This document shows positions 33,201 to 38,911 of a stretch of DNA of 64,000 bases, piece by piece. The notes under the pieces were generated by a model. The model was given only the letters and a program-made list of their open reading frames with translations, did not search any database and was not told where the DNA came from. A program made the translations under genes and the position numbers. This DNA comes from JAEUSG01 sp964590225 (lineage in GTDB: Bacteria > Fibrobacterota > OXYB2-FULL-49-7 > JAEUSG01), in NCBI GenBank assembly GCA_964590225.1, contig CAZPWS010000010.1:8970-72969 (forward strand), read 5' to 3'. How positions within the stretch are numbered: the first letter of the stretch is position 1; every line of letters starts with the position of its first letter.

Positions 33201-34176
33201 ATGGCGTCTCGACCGAAACGAATTCAAAGTATGGAACAGCAATTCAATTCTTGCTTCCAATGTTAAGCTACACTCTGCCAAGGGCTATGGCGACGGACTC
33301 CTCGCTTTTCTTTATCCAGGCGAGGAGCTAATTGCTCCTTTCTTGAACGATATAACTTTTATTGCTGCTCCAAAATCAATTCAATCGAAATATGACGCTA
33401 AATGGGAAACCTCAGTAACGATTACCGCTTACGACAACAATGGTAATAAAACAATGGCAAATTCATTTTTAAGTCTCGGCGTAGCTGAAAATCCGATGAC
33501 ACTGCCGGCACTTAAAGCACCTGGACAAATGTTTAGCGCAGGTTTTTCCGAACAGGATGGATTGGCATCCGTCTCCCGTAAGAGTGCCGCTCAACTCGGC
33601 TGGATATGGACATTTTCTGTGAAAACTGCATCCATTTCAGAAAAAACCATGCAGTTAACGCTACCAAATATAACCAGTATTCCAGAACATCTTTCTATTG
33701 TCATTGATTACCCTTCAAATGGATTCAATACGGATCTCCGCGCAAACTCCGGCACACTCCCCTTTGAATCTGTGGCTGGACAGGAACAGCTGTTTAGGAT
33801 TGTTGTAGGCGATTCGCTTTTTATCAGTAAAAATGTAAAGTCACCTAAAACGCCAAATAACTACGAATTATCACAAAATGCCCCTAACCCATTTAACCCT
33901 GTTACTAAAATCTCATTCGAAATGCCTAATTTACTCTCTGGTAGCAGACTCGCAAAGAGCAGTACCTTCCTAACTATTATAGACATAAGGGGCCGTACGG
34001 TTAAAACCCTCTTTAACAAAGTAGCGCAGGCTGGTTATTATTCAGTTACATGGGATGGCAAAAATGAAAATGGGGCAATGGCAGCATCTGGCATTTATTT
34101 ATACCAGCTTATCGTTCGGGACGATGTAGGCAGAATCCGCTGCAATAAGACGAAAAAAATGGTTTTACTTAAATAA
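18289..34176 (+). CDS. Giant modular surface/secreted protein with T9SS-type C-terminal domain
   Basis: A 5,295-residue protein. ATG 18289 follows TTGAGGAAAACT (GAGG, 6-nt spacing); a TTG 12 nt upstream is the longest-ORF start but sits in the ribosome-binding site. Architecture: signal peptide 1-24; three modules opening with a W-x-G ... NW-x2-x-G-x-P-x3-DTA pattern (from about 25, 614 and 1605), rich in GGTF and NATRT beta-strand repeats; two right-handed beta-helix regions (about 1190-1600 and 2125-2500), each ending in WDIGADE[YF]; a long run of fibronectin-III-like units (about 2500-4700) with R-Y-[FW]-x-G-x-A ... GNWS motifs; a pre-terminal region with WRMTSLPY; and a sorting domain (about 5188-5295) with APNPFNPVTKISFEMP, ending GIYLYQLIV...KKMVLLK. 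No catalytic motif was seen. Adhesin or surface-layer function is inferred. Confidence 0.85.
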   Translation: MIGKFVFCFIFISFFVTINTFAAAKTWVGGTSTSWKLAANWDNGIPTASDTAIFAGTPTRNCEIDSNISVHKIRITSDFTGTVTQNATRTITIGSGGYSQAGGTFTGSSTASDSIKLNGDFLLTDGTFTSTRGYFVISGIANQNNSGNFTVNGGSFVHNNGTVKFNHDPGGYGHISTISIGLASNKLEMGSLWFHNNTTDNHFNNYVISAGDTLVANGPYRQTGTSNNNGCRVKTGVIEIRDSICTAQNGTTTVEKTGGNAILLVNGTGNQYYQSTGGQVPKLEINKSDTLFAASGTTDFTSADFTLTSGVFSAPTGNYTVTGILTDNSDNNGIDNTGNFAINGGTFLHNNGTLRFMRRPGGYGHNSSISTTDPSNKITLGSLIVYNNSNNNWWCNYNIESGDTLLVTGNYTQNGVTGYAYGCKINTGVVEVRGNITFAERQDGGSASFLISGSNAQTITHTNSLAIPNGGWTINKSSGSVVLGSNISFPGGITITSGTLDQGASYGLKTGGTITVGASGAWTNTGTGYDSLGGAVVNSGTITIDGATTACDLDSKISLFSTSGEQRAWSGGGSFTISDALVKGMSGSITANNSVNMGNNSGWTINDGCGDGTKHYWIATANGNWNTASNWWPAFVPASTDTAVFTWYSTFNCAIDVNASVKRLEIRSNYSGTITQNATRTLTIGRGGFSQAGGVFLGSNAAIVDSGNFVMTGGSFTSTSSIFTMYGSRYIELNPSFTISGGTFSHNDGTLYFFGLAGKSGVGTNATVNWTVDVTSKLALKHLHLVGQGGDGDGEVVNVNIGSGDTISVAGNLVFKGTSGALEYLYLNTGVVEFTGDTIFCDTGVTGGTGEILINGTASPRYAFTGGYLPILKLNTSGTVTPTSTTTRIGVNKFSLVSGTFSAPAILAIHDSGTAFSVQGGTFTHNNGLVKFVVRAGYSWDGLSKSMTVTLDVASKLTVGNLRYQPDGGGGGSDNVTFVIASGDTILVSGDFSVNRESSRLEALKVNGGVLEVYGNFTDSFSTATSTASVLFSGSKERQTVSVASGQSMPTGNWEIKKSYGTVVQGSNLTFPGKLRITSGAFSQGRSTYTLSVTDSLIIGTNGRLVNQGSGSLTLGSFFLNDGVMNYNGAGHLGGDANISIEATAPRTWTGSGLFFLNDVSLTNQNNSTGTIYAYSSAIVSAGTGFDVSRNDTVSYSIGTNSAVLHNTGTVTASPRSATLNFSGSTIPTTGTGAIGEGDRIILDPTGAAGGPDTCYVQTVNSATQITLQIPPTCSLYNAGYEIKRSYNTLQTWENARDNDLVTEKVVEKGVCFADGNFSTAYGTSVINIAGATTGSSNFMWLTVAQGQRHNGVEEGVNIVYNGGASTVNVSTAYSRVEYLRVSGYSGYTSTTARGISVTHSNCFINACIIHDIASTSSFGGLLAFWCSPDASPNGVIFSNCLAYNLSSSTGDRRVIAFGDHNRNTQFINCTAYNISVSDVTSSAFGFKNNGTTATFKNCLSVKVYAANADSGICFSGGAAASNYNLSSDATAPGANSLINKLAYNQFVDTTSASVDLHLRGSADAKNAGDSTGLLQYFDTDIDGVVRTGVWDIGADEYIFSGPAFTWIGEGADSNWNTGANWSGGVVPTTTDTARFNDATNNPCFINANASVRGLILESTWSGTITQNATRTITIGVGGYIQNGGTFTGGNSKISVTGTANEITTPFILSGGTFTSTSDTLEISATALRFTGGTFNHANGYFHNRMTSIRTDSLFADSSFHFNHLVIGSFARNTYVSGKINVQGNLYINGIDAIVGDTILVHRDVVSKQASNGGTSGACKLIFRGSNNQSLSADGGYGWLGATVIVQKSGGTLTVTDTIGSAYDWICDSGNVSFGATNLVKVTGNVNGDYKIKSGGHSFNSLWITQRHGWLFDTVTVLKDLRLSNSATSIVRDSNYAFKVGGNLTSSKRYYSSANTVIILNGTGLQAVTAADSTNYSFLPCSLIIDKPSGKVVLARSLYLNDALTIRSGHLSMGDTSSLRIDGALTIGANGILSGRGSGDLKLGGALSNSGVLHLNGYGHLGGDANAIEIRSTVDGTPRTWTGSGQFFLYDVLVKNMENSSLTNPIYLYSSTDSTGNTNFNFSRDDTVSYSIGTNTGVLHNAGTVITSPRSATLNFSGSTIPTTGTGAIGEGDRIILDPTGAAGGPDTCYVQTVNSATQITLQIPPICSLYNGDYEIKRSYNTLQAWEDARDNDLVTQKVVEKGVCFADGNLAAVTVSGATVDASHFMWIIAAPGQRHNGTGSGGGVQIAPANLFSANYTKLEWVRISGSGSFNYGLRANGSYTTVANCIVHDIPSTGTWMYALWLNNSYSKAMNCIVYNVSVAGANLSGFRNGDGAGFGSTSFYNCTAYKLSSTGTPVGFVRGYPAINCIAMSCGTDFSDCDVASDYNLSSDLTAPGTHSIRGESAYNHFVDTTSGTINLHLSDKSSAIDAGFDLSGIFTDDIDGNIRAYTWDIGADEFSGVINYLSIVPNASDTHSINYSVTRLCDLSSSDINAAYIFTGTDSTNISNNFQSIVAADTLLRTDGEFTTPNCTNSKTIISLANGIKYYLGVATRNTTNAWSNSVKIASYWTKPGNALTISISETPALGDSGLICTIKNINKLTTSDTIQVFIGINAPKNTTLGPDTAFTFTDFSGKDSITFIRKGMLGSTKYFFTVRNGVSANINDDTRWSEINSVELPGNWDTLTTPDYSPATTPSIQIVSVSTSEANFRVPSSTSYNSVSDSVLFFVATDSSILAQNWKTTTPNIKTDTAGSRATMSVDTLSDGKTYWIGVAAISKEGIWSQSLSMSRITTITDNKLTITVSKIDNSTFRLKIDGIQALSSTATTVKLWNRKIAQLDSSIDGDSIFSISYPFASDTISRIVTYPAFTSDTFYFSITAGYSGNWASISTANRAQVYVDNTKPINNMVILVLDSTNTSISDSISGATLPSETDVDSIWIYLSTDSTSLWNTFLSRGAPYIAFDKSLNSTRQFTSLSQATRYWIGAATRDRMGNWCDDFSVTSRYTKPTNPLALTISESGTLSQLRITINGLNLLDTSLVDSVLIYYDTIPLSGNSWELKGTYWLKGLLLGDSSVLRTGFASEKRYYFAVTERVPRPGVVLYGDMAATNRTTFITGDYIEPNNGIVHITDSTETSLSYTINTGTMSNDVKDVYIFYGTNAATLASTYKTATPHLTLTKSAAMSAGTLIIGSLTQATRYFVGIAVKDSAGNWSPSLHLDSARTKVKNPLGISLSKRINNNRLIAIAFSNLDSLSPKIDSIRVWWAENTVRFNPETQTLQAIRAPDTIIARSLMSDTVIVTLRDSIAQRFCFSAIPTLYEFGNTWAAPTTNAAMDTIFYDSDEPLNPITLNLLDTSLTSITIRPTGTLVFTNTDVESLYIWVRKVGSIDSIDIATQFRLLPPDRSVSIARLNDGTITSLLFASLDTGSHYYFAVAPKDTSGNYSIYANVRTFKSGSRPLNPLTLTATAVYSNFARITISNLSQLATNINRSLVKVLLSTSTFNTNASDTSGARYFNLTDSAANTASIIVSGLTQLTTYYLTVSVSNARGWNSSITLPTNSCQFSTPSASDTIPPNGTLLTLKVDTSKLQPLTQVAFTVARVNSITVPDRDSAVLRVCWSPNAPNMNFAAPPAGVSYMDIPLSDISGDTLKDELIYPLMPASIKRGTGKPYYVTIALRDAAYNWDIGHIKSGVGYTLVDTVRPTNDTTWSVSRVGFSDLRVAWNPLFFNRPPLSFRDTVPRIGIWIRSDSFPQLFVDTAAPSITMDSGSGSPRSFPVLSHNRSYFVACAPMNTIDNRGRVVWNKSMFRINVPFDSSTIMPPPNLCTLTVAYTTIPETLKVRWRLPSIQYTDANNNIPVQLASVMIRYRTDGIYPSTPEDGMLAGIYPLNPSLSDSTLIGSLPTGSEIRFTAFVINQLSSSYPNRISASAPQATASIRTLSYPANHLTINSLITHGGGANPVTISVRWNIASGSLPTAVRFLVRTPAIVPTAHTEQGYIVFTPPTISYNELQSDLPDTLLFGAKYIVAAFVRNGDGVWSKEVAWDTITTPAGLDVTPPVSLPFSLSAKVIDCKNVRIIWSIDSATLANAKTNENNKLSFIYGYSTSGSDSFLNPTNIRPYTNPAYRLINYNHVDSIVISGLIPNRTYTFAVSVVDSANNQAITDSVSVTEIALFVPPIPDSSIELSLIDDMNYLINWSKNIDSATSRLWLPDTNIKRLTLAIQKDSAYTGTLPLLDETGDRLIRALDVSTKIFSENRFNWDRNNYYLTLWPTVDRVSGIAGPPTVMGPFRYIIDQPFLDSIRMIQILDTIVRISFIPRDSTENIIRLGPVSYGVNKIPDRIVPKTAYDTTKINLNIDTIPINQRCSVDIHLNRLDQTEWALISGKNSSSLSFKIDISDMRPILKATPDTSYLCSLIIDNKGPSLNGILINYSRSTRTMSVRLAADSIEGLHTVVWGLSPSIIVDTIAYIIGDTITIDTTGINGIFIRLIDKLGNTRDTIWNDFLSSRLPFSTLYKTTTSFDNGGISVFVADNAIGNNAFSSGYLTIGLQSLPNNIPQLTAMGFSNAQPERYVVISERVNTDGGTVYYRNGIDIGIKTTVLDTGLKVFRLFSNGTLQSIGGELDIATSVLWIRKYSPESIWNSYAQGSPSSADSFVLIVAKDNRPPVIDTITSGIVLNAVTDSAKVIIKAMDNTVRMRASWKVFTFRPDISDVPVVLWDTTTSALTSGTRGKPATVADTSVLCEFDITAIYRANKQLCRKNGLFLAVWISDNTKRYLFHSFPIAVDSVTGSFNSLNEFWSIININAKPNSNLSIFECLSGLSNGSYDPGRIKIFALSNNEWRPYAKDDPLFRIAPNNSFLMITRKSADNTILFNTGKATLPSVKNSRGFAMAAGGTSGGWRMTSLPYMGSISQASIISASITKDTATGRVPLINRLWRLDRNEFKVWNSNSILASNVKLHSAKGYGDGLLAFLYPGEELIAPFLNDITFIAAPKSIQSKYDAKWETSVTITAYDNNGNKTMANSFLSLGVAENPMTLPALKAPGQMFSAGFSEQDGLASVSRKSAAQLGWIWTFSVKTASISEKTMQLTLPNITSIPEHLSIVIDYPSNGFNTDLRANSGTLPFESVAGQEQLFRIVVGDSLFISKNVKSPKTPNNYELSQNAPNPFNPVTKISFEMPNLLSGSRLAKSSTFLTIIDIRGRTVKTLFNKVAQAGYYSVTWDGKNENGAMAASGIYLYQLIVRDDVGRIRCNKTKKMVLLK
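20299..20330 (+). repeat. 32-bp exact direct repeat, copy 1 (module 2 of the giant gene)
   Basis: Identical to 23272-23303, 2,973 bp downstream. Both encode the S-G-T-I-T-Q-N-A-T-R-T core of the N-W modules. Exact identity over 32 bp, inside modules whose remaining DNA has diverged, suggests recent conversion or strong constraint. The corresponding stretch in module 1 (near 18530-18560) is similar but not identical. Confidence 0.9.
21854..22245 (+). repeat. ~390-bp imperfect direct repeat, copy 1
   Basis: Encodes about 130 residues from the S-R-N-D-T-V-S-Y-S-I-G-T region to G-V-C-F-A-D-G-N at the entry of the first beta-helix. The second copy is 2.8 kb downstream at 24655-25046. By eye the two proteins differ at about 12 of 128 positions. 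A central stretch of nearly 60 residues is identical although its DNA carries about 20 mostly synonymous differences, which points to an old duplication held by selection. Confidence 0.85.
23272..23303 (+). repeat. 32-bp exact direct repeat, copy 2 (module 3 of the giant gene)
   Basis: Second copy of the repeat at 20299-20330, in the same codon frame and the same place within the module. Confidence 0.9.
24655..25046 (+). repeat. ~390-bp imperfect direct repeat, copy 2
   Basis: Second copy of the 21854-22245 block, leading into the second beta-helix region. The unit of duplication appears to be N-W module plus this linker plus beta-helix, because a module precedes and a WDIGADE end-motif follows each copy. 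Confidence 0.85.
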
Positions 34177-34194
34177 TTAGCAAAGTATAACTTC

Positions 34195-35001
34195 TCAAGC
34201 TTTTGTGATTACTGTGCAAACAACCCCCTCCTCACGATAATTAGAGCCGTGCGAACTGTCAAATTTATCGTCCCCTGATATCTCCCTCCAGCCTTCGCTC
34301 CCTCTCATTCTAAAAAAACGATCCTGCCAGACACACTCGGGAAGTGAAGACTTGAGCTTTTTCCATTTGGCGTCATTATATTCGAGATGCGAAGCTATTC
34401 TATTTTTTGAATCTTTAGTATGAAAAACTCCGCCTGCTCCATACGGAACTGTCAGAATCATCCGTCCACCTGGCGTAACCAAGTTCATCATATTTTTCAA
34501 TGCAACCTCGTCCTCGCGCCATGCTAAAAAATCATGGTGCTGACTATCAAGTTGAAATGGCCGGTCAAAAACCGTGTCGGTGGCGTCAATATATTTGTCA
34601 AATCCAATATGCTCAAGGACTGAAACACATAACAACAAATCAAATTCTCCATTCTGTTTATTGTAATAACGGACATCCCCGACGGATACGGAAATTTTAT
34701 CGACAAGAGTTCGATCGAAATCAACAAAGCGGTTCCGGACTTTATCTATTGGCACAATATCCAAAGCACTTAATGAAATTCCTCTTTTTACCAGCGTAAG
34801 TAGTCCATTGAAATAAACAGGGTCAGATAATGAAATTCCAATATCAATTACATTTTTAGCATTTCCAATTTCTGAAAAAACAAATGGAATCTCGACACAT
34901 CGTTCTGAAGCATCGGGAAAATATGGATATTCCAACGGAATTGAAAATGTTTTTTCAGAATCAATCAATTGATCAATCTTCCCATATTTTTCCAAGTCCA
35001 T
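34195..35001 (-). CDS. SAM-dependent methyltransferase (class I), last gene of the glycan cluster
   Basis: A 268-residue Rossmann-type methyltransferase. The SAM-binding motif I is VIDIGISLSDP (in place of the usual DxGxGxG), followed by ALDIVPID, FDLLLCVSVLEHIG (motif IV region) and LVTPGGRMILTVPYG. These match the Methyltransf_11/FkbM-like group in outline; the substrate is unknown. The longest ORF starts at 35052, but ATG 35001 has GCGGAG 8 nt upstream and lies two bases beyond the stop of the radical SAM gene, so I chose 35001. Last gene on this strand; it converges with the giant gene, whose stop is 18 bp away. No terminator hairpin is visible between them. Confidence 0.72.
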   Translation of the reverse strand: MDLEKYGKIDQLIDSEKTFSIPLEYPYFPDASERCVEIPFVFSEIGNAKNVIDIGISLSDPVYFNGLLTLVKRGISLSALDIVPIDKVRNRFVDFDRTLVDKISVSVGDVRYYNKQNGEFDLLLCVSVLEHIGFDKYIDATDTVFDRPFQLDSQHHDFLAWREDEVALKNMMNLVTPGGRMILTVPYGAGGVFHTKDSKNRIASHLEYNDAKWKKLKSSLPECVWQDRFFRMRGSEGWREISGDDKFDSSHGSNYREEGVVCTVITKA

Positions 35002-35003
35002 GT

Positions 35004-36626
35004 TTATTGCTCCGCTAATGAGATGTTCAGTTCCTGCATATATGGCTGCCAAAAGCCCCTATTTTTTTCAAGGCTTTCTCTTCCAGCTTTAAGATAATAT
35101 TCGTACTGACGCTGATTCCCAAGCTTTTTCGCTATTTGCGCCTTTCCCCATAGTGCAAAAACATGGCCATGCGACATATCCAGAACATATGAAAAGTCAC
35201 GATCGGCCTGTGATAAGGAATTTAGACTGCCATTAACAAGATTTCTATTGTTAACAAAATTAAATTTTAAATTGGAGAGATAGTTAAGATGATTAAGTGC
35301 CTCCGATGAATAGTCGATATATTTTACCTTTGAAGCAAAATATACTTCTCCGTAATTCTTGTTAAACTCATCAATTAAATCATTTGCGAGGCAGTAATCG
35401 TGAAGCTCGCAGCCGGGAAATGGTTGAAAACAATATAAACTTTTCCAGTCAAGATCAATTTTCTCCGCAAAATTGACAGTTTTCAAGACACCATTCCAAT
35501 TCTCAAAAGGGAAACCTACAATAAAAAAACCGATTATAAATCCGTTGCCATATTTCCTTATTTTAGCAACGACATCATTGGCTTCGGCCACACTGGATAA
35601 CTTATTCACTCGCTTTAGAACTTCGTCGCTTCCAGATTCGATGGCAAGATTAAACAGTCCCACACCACTGTCGTACATTTTTTTAATAATTTCATCATCA
35701 TTGATTGCCCTTGTTGAAAGGCCGCCGCCAGAAATCCATGTTATTTTGAGTTTTTCAATTTCGCTTAACAGCTCAAGAAACCACCGTTTATGCACTGCAA
35801 TGTTTTCATCGTTAAACACTATTGTATTAACGCCGTAGTTACTCATCAGATATTTAATTTCAGTGATTATTGAAGAAATTTCCCTTTTTCTCCAGCGACG
35901 ATTCCAAAACTTTGGCGAAGAGCAGAAAGAACAATGATTTGGACATCCGCGTGTAGCCGTAAGAGCGGCAATTTTTACGCTTTCCTTCTCTTTTACACGA
36001 TAAAGGACATTTCTTCCTTCTTGAAAATATAGTTCAAAAGGAATATCAGCCCACGGTAAACTGGCATCCCTTTCATATCCACTCCAAAATGTTTTTCTTG
36101 GATTTCTGACGACATTGTTTTCATTATCCCTGAATGCAATTCCTTCAACATTATACAAACTAGTGCCATTGTTGATCGCATTGCATAAATCCTTAAGTCC
36201 TAGTTCACCCTCGGAAAGCACGGCAAAATCGACATTCCTATCAACCATTGTCTCGCTTGTTAGATGCGTAGGATAATGGCCTCCAAAAACAGTGAGAACA
36301 GAACTGTCAAGCGATTTAATAATTCGCGCAGTTTCCGTAAAAACGCTAATGGCAGAATAATAAAGGGTAGCAATGGCAACAAGCTGTGGTTGATAATCCA
36401 CGATAATTTTTTTTAAAAATTGTTCATATGGCAAACTTGATCTGAATTTTAATTCTATATTAGCATCGCAAAACAATACTTCAATATCAGGAACCTCCCT
36501 TTTGAAATATCCATAAACAGAAAGAAGTCCAAGTGGGGGTTCAAAATAGGCGTATCCGGCACTTTTATCGTTTTCTAGAAGCACCGGATCTGGTGGATTA
36601 AGAAAAAGAATTCTCTTTACTTTCAT
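35004..36626 (-). CDS. Radical SAM protein with N-terminal cobalamin-binding-like domain (copy 2)
   Basis: A 540-residue protein. Residues ~1-150 form a Rossmann-like domain typical of B12-binding radical SAM enzymes (LNPPDP at the start, TVFGGHYPTHLTSE, AVLSEGE), but the cobalamin D-x-H-x2-G motif is absent, so any B12 would bind base-off without that His. The radical SAM domain has C228-x3-C232-x2-C235 in TRGCPNHCSFC, then the family motifs FNDENI and IESGSDEVLKRVNK. About 90 C-terminal residues look helical and TPR-like (LWGKAQIAKKLGN). The start overlaps the previous gene by 4 nt (ATGA). The reaction is unknown; in a glycan cluster, C-methylation or other radical tailoring of a sugar or lipid is a reasonable guess. 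Confidence 0.85.
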   Translation of the reverse strand: MKVKRILFLNPPDPVLLENDKSAGYAYFEPPLGLLSVYGYFKREVPDIEVLFCDANIELKFRSSLPYEQFLKKIIVDYQPQLVAIATLYYSAISVFTETARIIKSLDSSVLTVFGGHYPTHLTSETMVDRNVDFAVLSEGELGLKDLCNAINNGTSLYNVEGIAFRDNENNVVRNPRKTFWSGYERDASLPWADIPFELYFQEGRNVLYRVKEKESVKIAALTATRGCPNHCSFCSSPKFWNRRWRKREISSIITEIKYLMSNYGVNTIVFNDENIAVHKRWFLELLSEIEKLKITWISGGGLSTRAINDDEIIKKMYDSGVGLFNLAIESGSDEVLKRVNKLSSVAEANDVVAKIRKYGNGFIIGFFIVGFPFENWNGVLKTVNFAEKIDLDWKSLYCFQPFPGCELHDYCLANDLIDEFNKNYGEVYFASKVKYIDYSSEALNHLNYLSNLKFNFVNNRNLVNGSLNSLSQADRDFSYVLDMSHGHVFALWGKAQIAKKLGNQRQYEYYLKAGRESLEKNRGFWQPYMQELNISLAEQ

Positions 36627-38059
36627 CTGTCAGCCATCTCTTTCCGATGAATATTTTTCCATGCTGATATTATGTATCGCATTATCAGTTGAAGCTTGGA
36701 ATATCTTGTATCATAAATAAAACTCCGTCTCATGATATGCAGATTCTTCAAGAGGTAAAAAATGAAGTTGGGAGGAAAATAAAGCAGTGGTCTGATTAAT
36801 GGATACAGACGGGGGTATTTGACAAGTATATAAAAAAATTTATCAAGATTAATAAAAAGCCTTTTATTGGAAGATAAAAGGAATGATGTGTTTGGATGTG
36901 CAAGAGAGATTTCCTTTAGAGTTGGTGTCCGCGCAATAAAGCCTTCGGCAATAGCCTTTTCAGTAATCCGTAAACCAGGATAAAAGACAAGCACATTCGA
37001 TGAAACAATATCTGCCTTGACCAGACTACATAGCCTTATAGTTTCCATAGCAAGATCCATTGTTTCGCCTGGCCAACCAAAAATTATATCTACACAAACC
37101 CGTATCCCTTTCGACCTCACAAGATTACAGGCATTAATTATCTGTTCATTTGTCATTTTTCTGCCAGTAACGCTAGCCCGAAAATCGGGATTGCCCGTTT
37201 GGATACCAAATGTGATACGGTCGCAGTTAGCTTCTTTTAACAGTTTCGCGGTTTCAGCATCAATGTTTTCTGGCCTTGCGTTGCAAAGAAAAGGTGGTAA
37301 TCCACTATTTTTGTAAAGCTCAAGAAACGCCCTTAGCCACTTTTTATTGGCTGTAAATGTACCGTCCTGGAAATGAATCCACTTGAACTTGGCCTTTTTT
37401 TGAAGTTCTTTTATTTCATCAATCACACGCTTTGGGTCTCTCGTTCGCCAAAAGGGTGAATCATAAAAATTTTTCATTTCAGTGTTGTAGCAGTAGGTAC
37501 AACCGTAGGGACAACCACGACTTGCAATAAAATCAGCCGTGTCCTGATTTACAAAATAGTCATATTTAAGATAAATATCCCTGTCTGATGCCGGTAAAGA
37601 ATCCAAATCATGTATTGCATCGAATTTATCGTTTGAGACAATGCTGCCATCCGAATCAAGGTATAAGATGCCGGCAACTTTAGAAAGACCACCTTTTTTG
37701 CCATAGGTCTCAAAAAAGTCAATTATTGAATATTCGCCATCACCACGAATTGCATAATCAACTGCGTCACTTTTTATGATTTCATTAAAAATCAGCGTAA
37801 ATGGTCCACCAACAAGCGTTTTTACGGATGGAAGAAGTTCTTTTATTTTTTTAAAGGCACTTACCATATAGCCCTCTTCTGTTATGTAAAGGCTATATAG
37901 GACAAAATCAGGATTATAATCCTGTATTGATTTATAAAAATCAGTTTCAAGTCGCTCAATAAAAAGGTCAACTGTGTGTCCAGCCTTCTTTAAACAGGCA
38001 GATAGCTGGTGAACACCCAGCTTCTCGTACGCATCTCTCTGTATAAAAGCGATTTTCAT
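36623..38059 (-). CDS. Radical SAM protein with N-terminal cobalamin-binding-like domain (copy 1)
   Basis: A 478-residue member of the same group as the next gene. The N-terminal Rossmann-like domain (about 1-150) includes TLVGGPFTLIF and AIRGDGEY, again without D-x-H-x2-G. The 4Fe-4S site is C183-x3-C187-x2-C190 in SRGCPYGCTYC. FQDGTF, TFGIQTGNP and DIIFGWPGET follow, the last being characteristic of this radical SAM subgroup. The C-terminal ~90 residues are hydrophobic and basic (ILVKYPRLYPLIRPLLYFPPNF) and may rest on the membrane, as in enzymes acting on lipid-linked substrates. It overlaps the second copy by 4 nt. The two are only distantly similar, so they probably act on different positions or substrates. 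Confidence 0.85.
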   Translation of the reverse strand: MKIAFIQRDAYEKLGVHQLSACLKKAGHTVDLFIERLETDFYKSIQDYNPDFVLYSLYITEEGYMVSAFKKIKELLPSVKTLVGGPFTLIFNEIIKSDAVDYAIRGDGEYSIIDFFETYGKKGGLSKVAGILYLDSDGSIVSNDKFDAIHDLDSLPASDRDIYLKYDYFVNQDTADFIASRGCPYGCTYCYNTEMKNFYDSPFWRTRDPKRVIDEIKELQKKAKFKWIHFQDGTFTANKKWLRAFLELYKNSGLPPFLCNARPENIDAETAKLLKEANCDRITFGIQTGNPDFRASVTGRKMTNEQIINACNLVRSKGIRVCVDIIFGWPGETMDLAMETIRLCSLVKADIVSSNVLVFYPGLRITEKAIAEGFIARTPTLKEISLAHPNTSFLLSSNKRLFINLDKFFYILVKYPRLYPLIRPLLYFPPNFIFYLLKNLHIMRRSFIYDTRYSKLQLIMRYIISAWKNIHRKEMADR

Positions 38060-38068
38060 AAAAGAGCC

Positions 38069-38911
38069 CTATTTATTAAAAAGCAAAAAACGGAGCCATC
38101 CCGCATAACGAAGTTTTGTTACAAAAACGATAAATGGCAATATGTAGATATATTCAGAAATTGACACATCTTGTTTGATGTCAACTATTTCAGCGTTAAA
38201 TGGATGAAGCAGTGATTTGATTTTGCGTCTTATCGTCCATTTATTCGATTTTTCCCTGTAAAAAAGTGCATCTCCCCTGCCCCAGCGCATCCATCTTTCA
38301 ATAATTTCTGGCAAACCGTTAAAACCAGTTTCAAGACAGGCTACCTCTGCTCGATATATGGCCTTATTTGCGTTTACAAGCCTGTCGCAGAATTCGGTAT
38401 CGTCGCTATTAAGCATTTTTTCGTTAAACGGAAAGGCTATGAAAAGTTCTCTTTTAGCAAGATATGGAGTGCCGACCATGGTCTGTTTTCCCGATCTATA
38501 TCGCCTTTTATATATCGAATGAACCTTCTCAAGATACCCATTAACAACCGCCAACTCCGTACGGCATGAAACAAGGCTGTACTCGCCACAAAGCCTAACC
38601 ATCTCCGACAAAGTGTCAGATGTAAAAAAGTTATCAGGACCGGCGTGCATTACCAATTCACAAGTACTATTGGCTGTTCCATTGTTTCTTGCATTAGCCA
38701 GTCCTTTTTTAGGAATCTGTTTAAAGATTATCCTATGCTTAAAGCGCTCTTCAAGCTCCCTGATAACATCAACTGTGTTGTCTTTTGAGAATCCATCAAT
38801 AATTACAATTTCACTAAAACCAGCGTCCAAATTATGCGGCACTGTTTCTGCTAGCATTGAAGCCGAATTAAAAGTAGCCACAACAAGTGAAATTTTAGGT
38901 AGCGCACTCAT
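38069..38911 (-). CDS. Family 2 glycosyltransferase
   Basis: A 280-residue GT-A fold enzyme. ISLVVATFNSA at the N-terminus and EIVIIDGFSKDNTVDV are the nucleotide-sugar binding strands of GT2. GLANARNNGTANS follows. At the usual D-x-D place the sequence is MHAGPDNFF, with only the second acidic residue, as in a subset of GT2 proteins. MLNSDDTEFCDRL could supply the catalytic base. The C-terminal third has basic and hydrophobic segments (YIYILPFIVFVTKL) suggesting membrane association. It probably transfers the sugar made by this cluster or a neighbouring residue; donor and acceptor cannot be read from sequence. Overlaps the dehydrogenase gene by 4 nt. Confidence 0.85.
   Translation of the reverse strand: MSALPKISLVVATFNSASMLAETVPHNLDAGFSEIVIIDGFSKDNTVDVIRELEERFKHRIIFKQIPKKGLANARNNGTANSTCELVMHAGPDNFFTSDTLSEMVRLCGEYSLVSCRTELAVVNGYLEKVHSIYKRRYRSGKQTMVGTPYLAKRELFIAFPFNEKMLNSDDTEFCDRLVNANKAIYRAEVACLETGFNGLPEIIERWMRWGRGDALFYREKSNKWTIRRKIKSLLHPFNAEIVDIKQDVSISEYIYILPFIVFVTKLRYAGWLRFLLFNK

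Noticed and set aside
18289..34176. CRISPR-like or satellite repeats
   Set aside because: The repeated DNA is coding, in frame, of varied length and without regular spacers. It reflects protein modules.
34177..34194. Terminator between the convergent giant gene and methyltransferase gene
   Set aside because: The 18-nt gap has no inverted repeat or T run.
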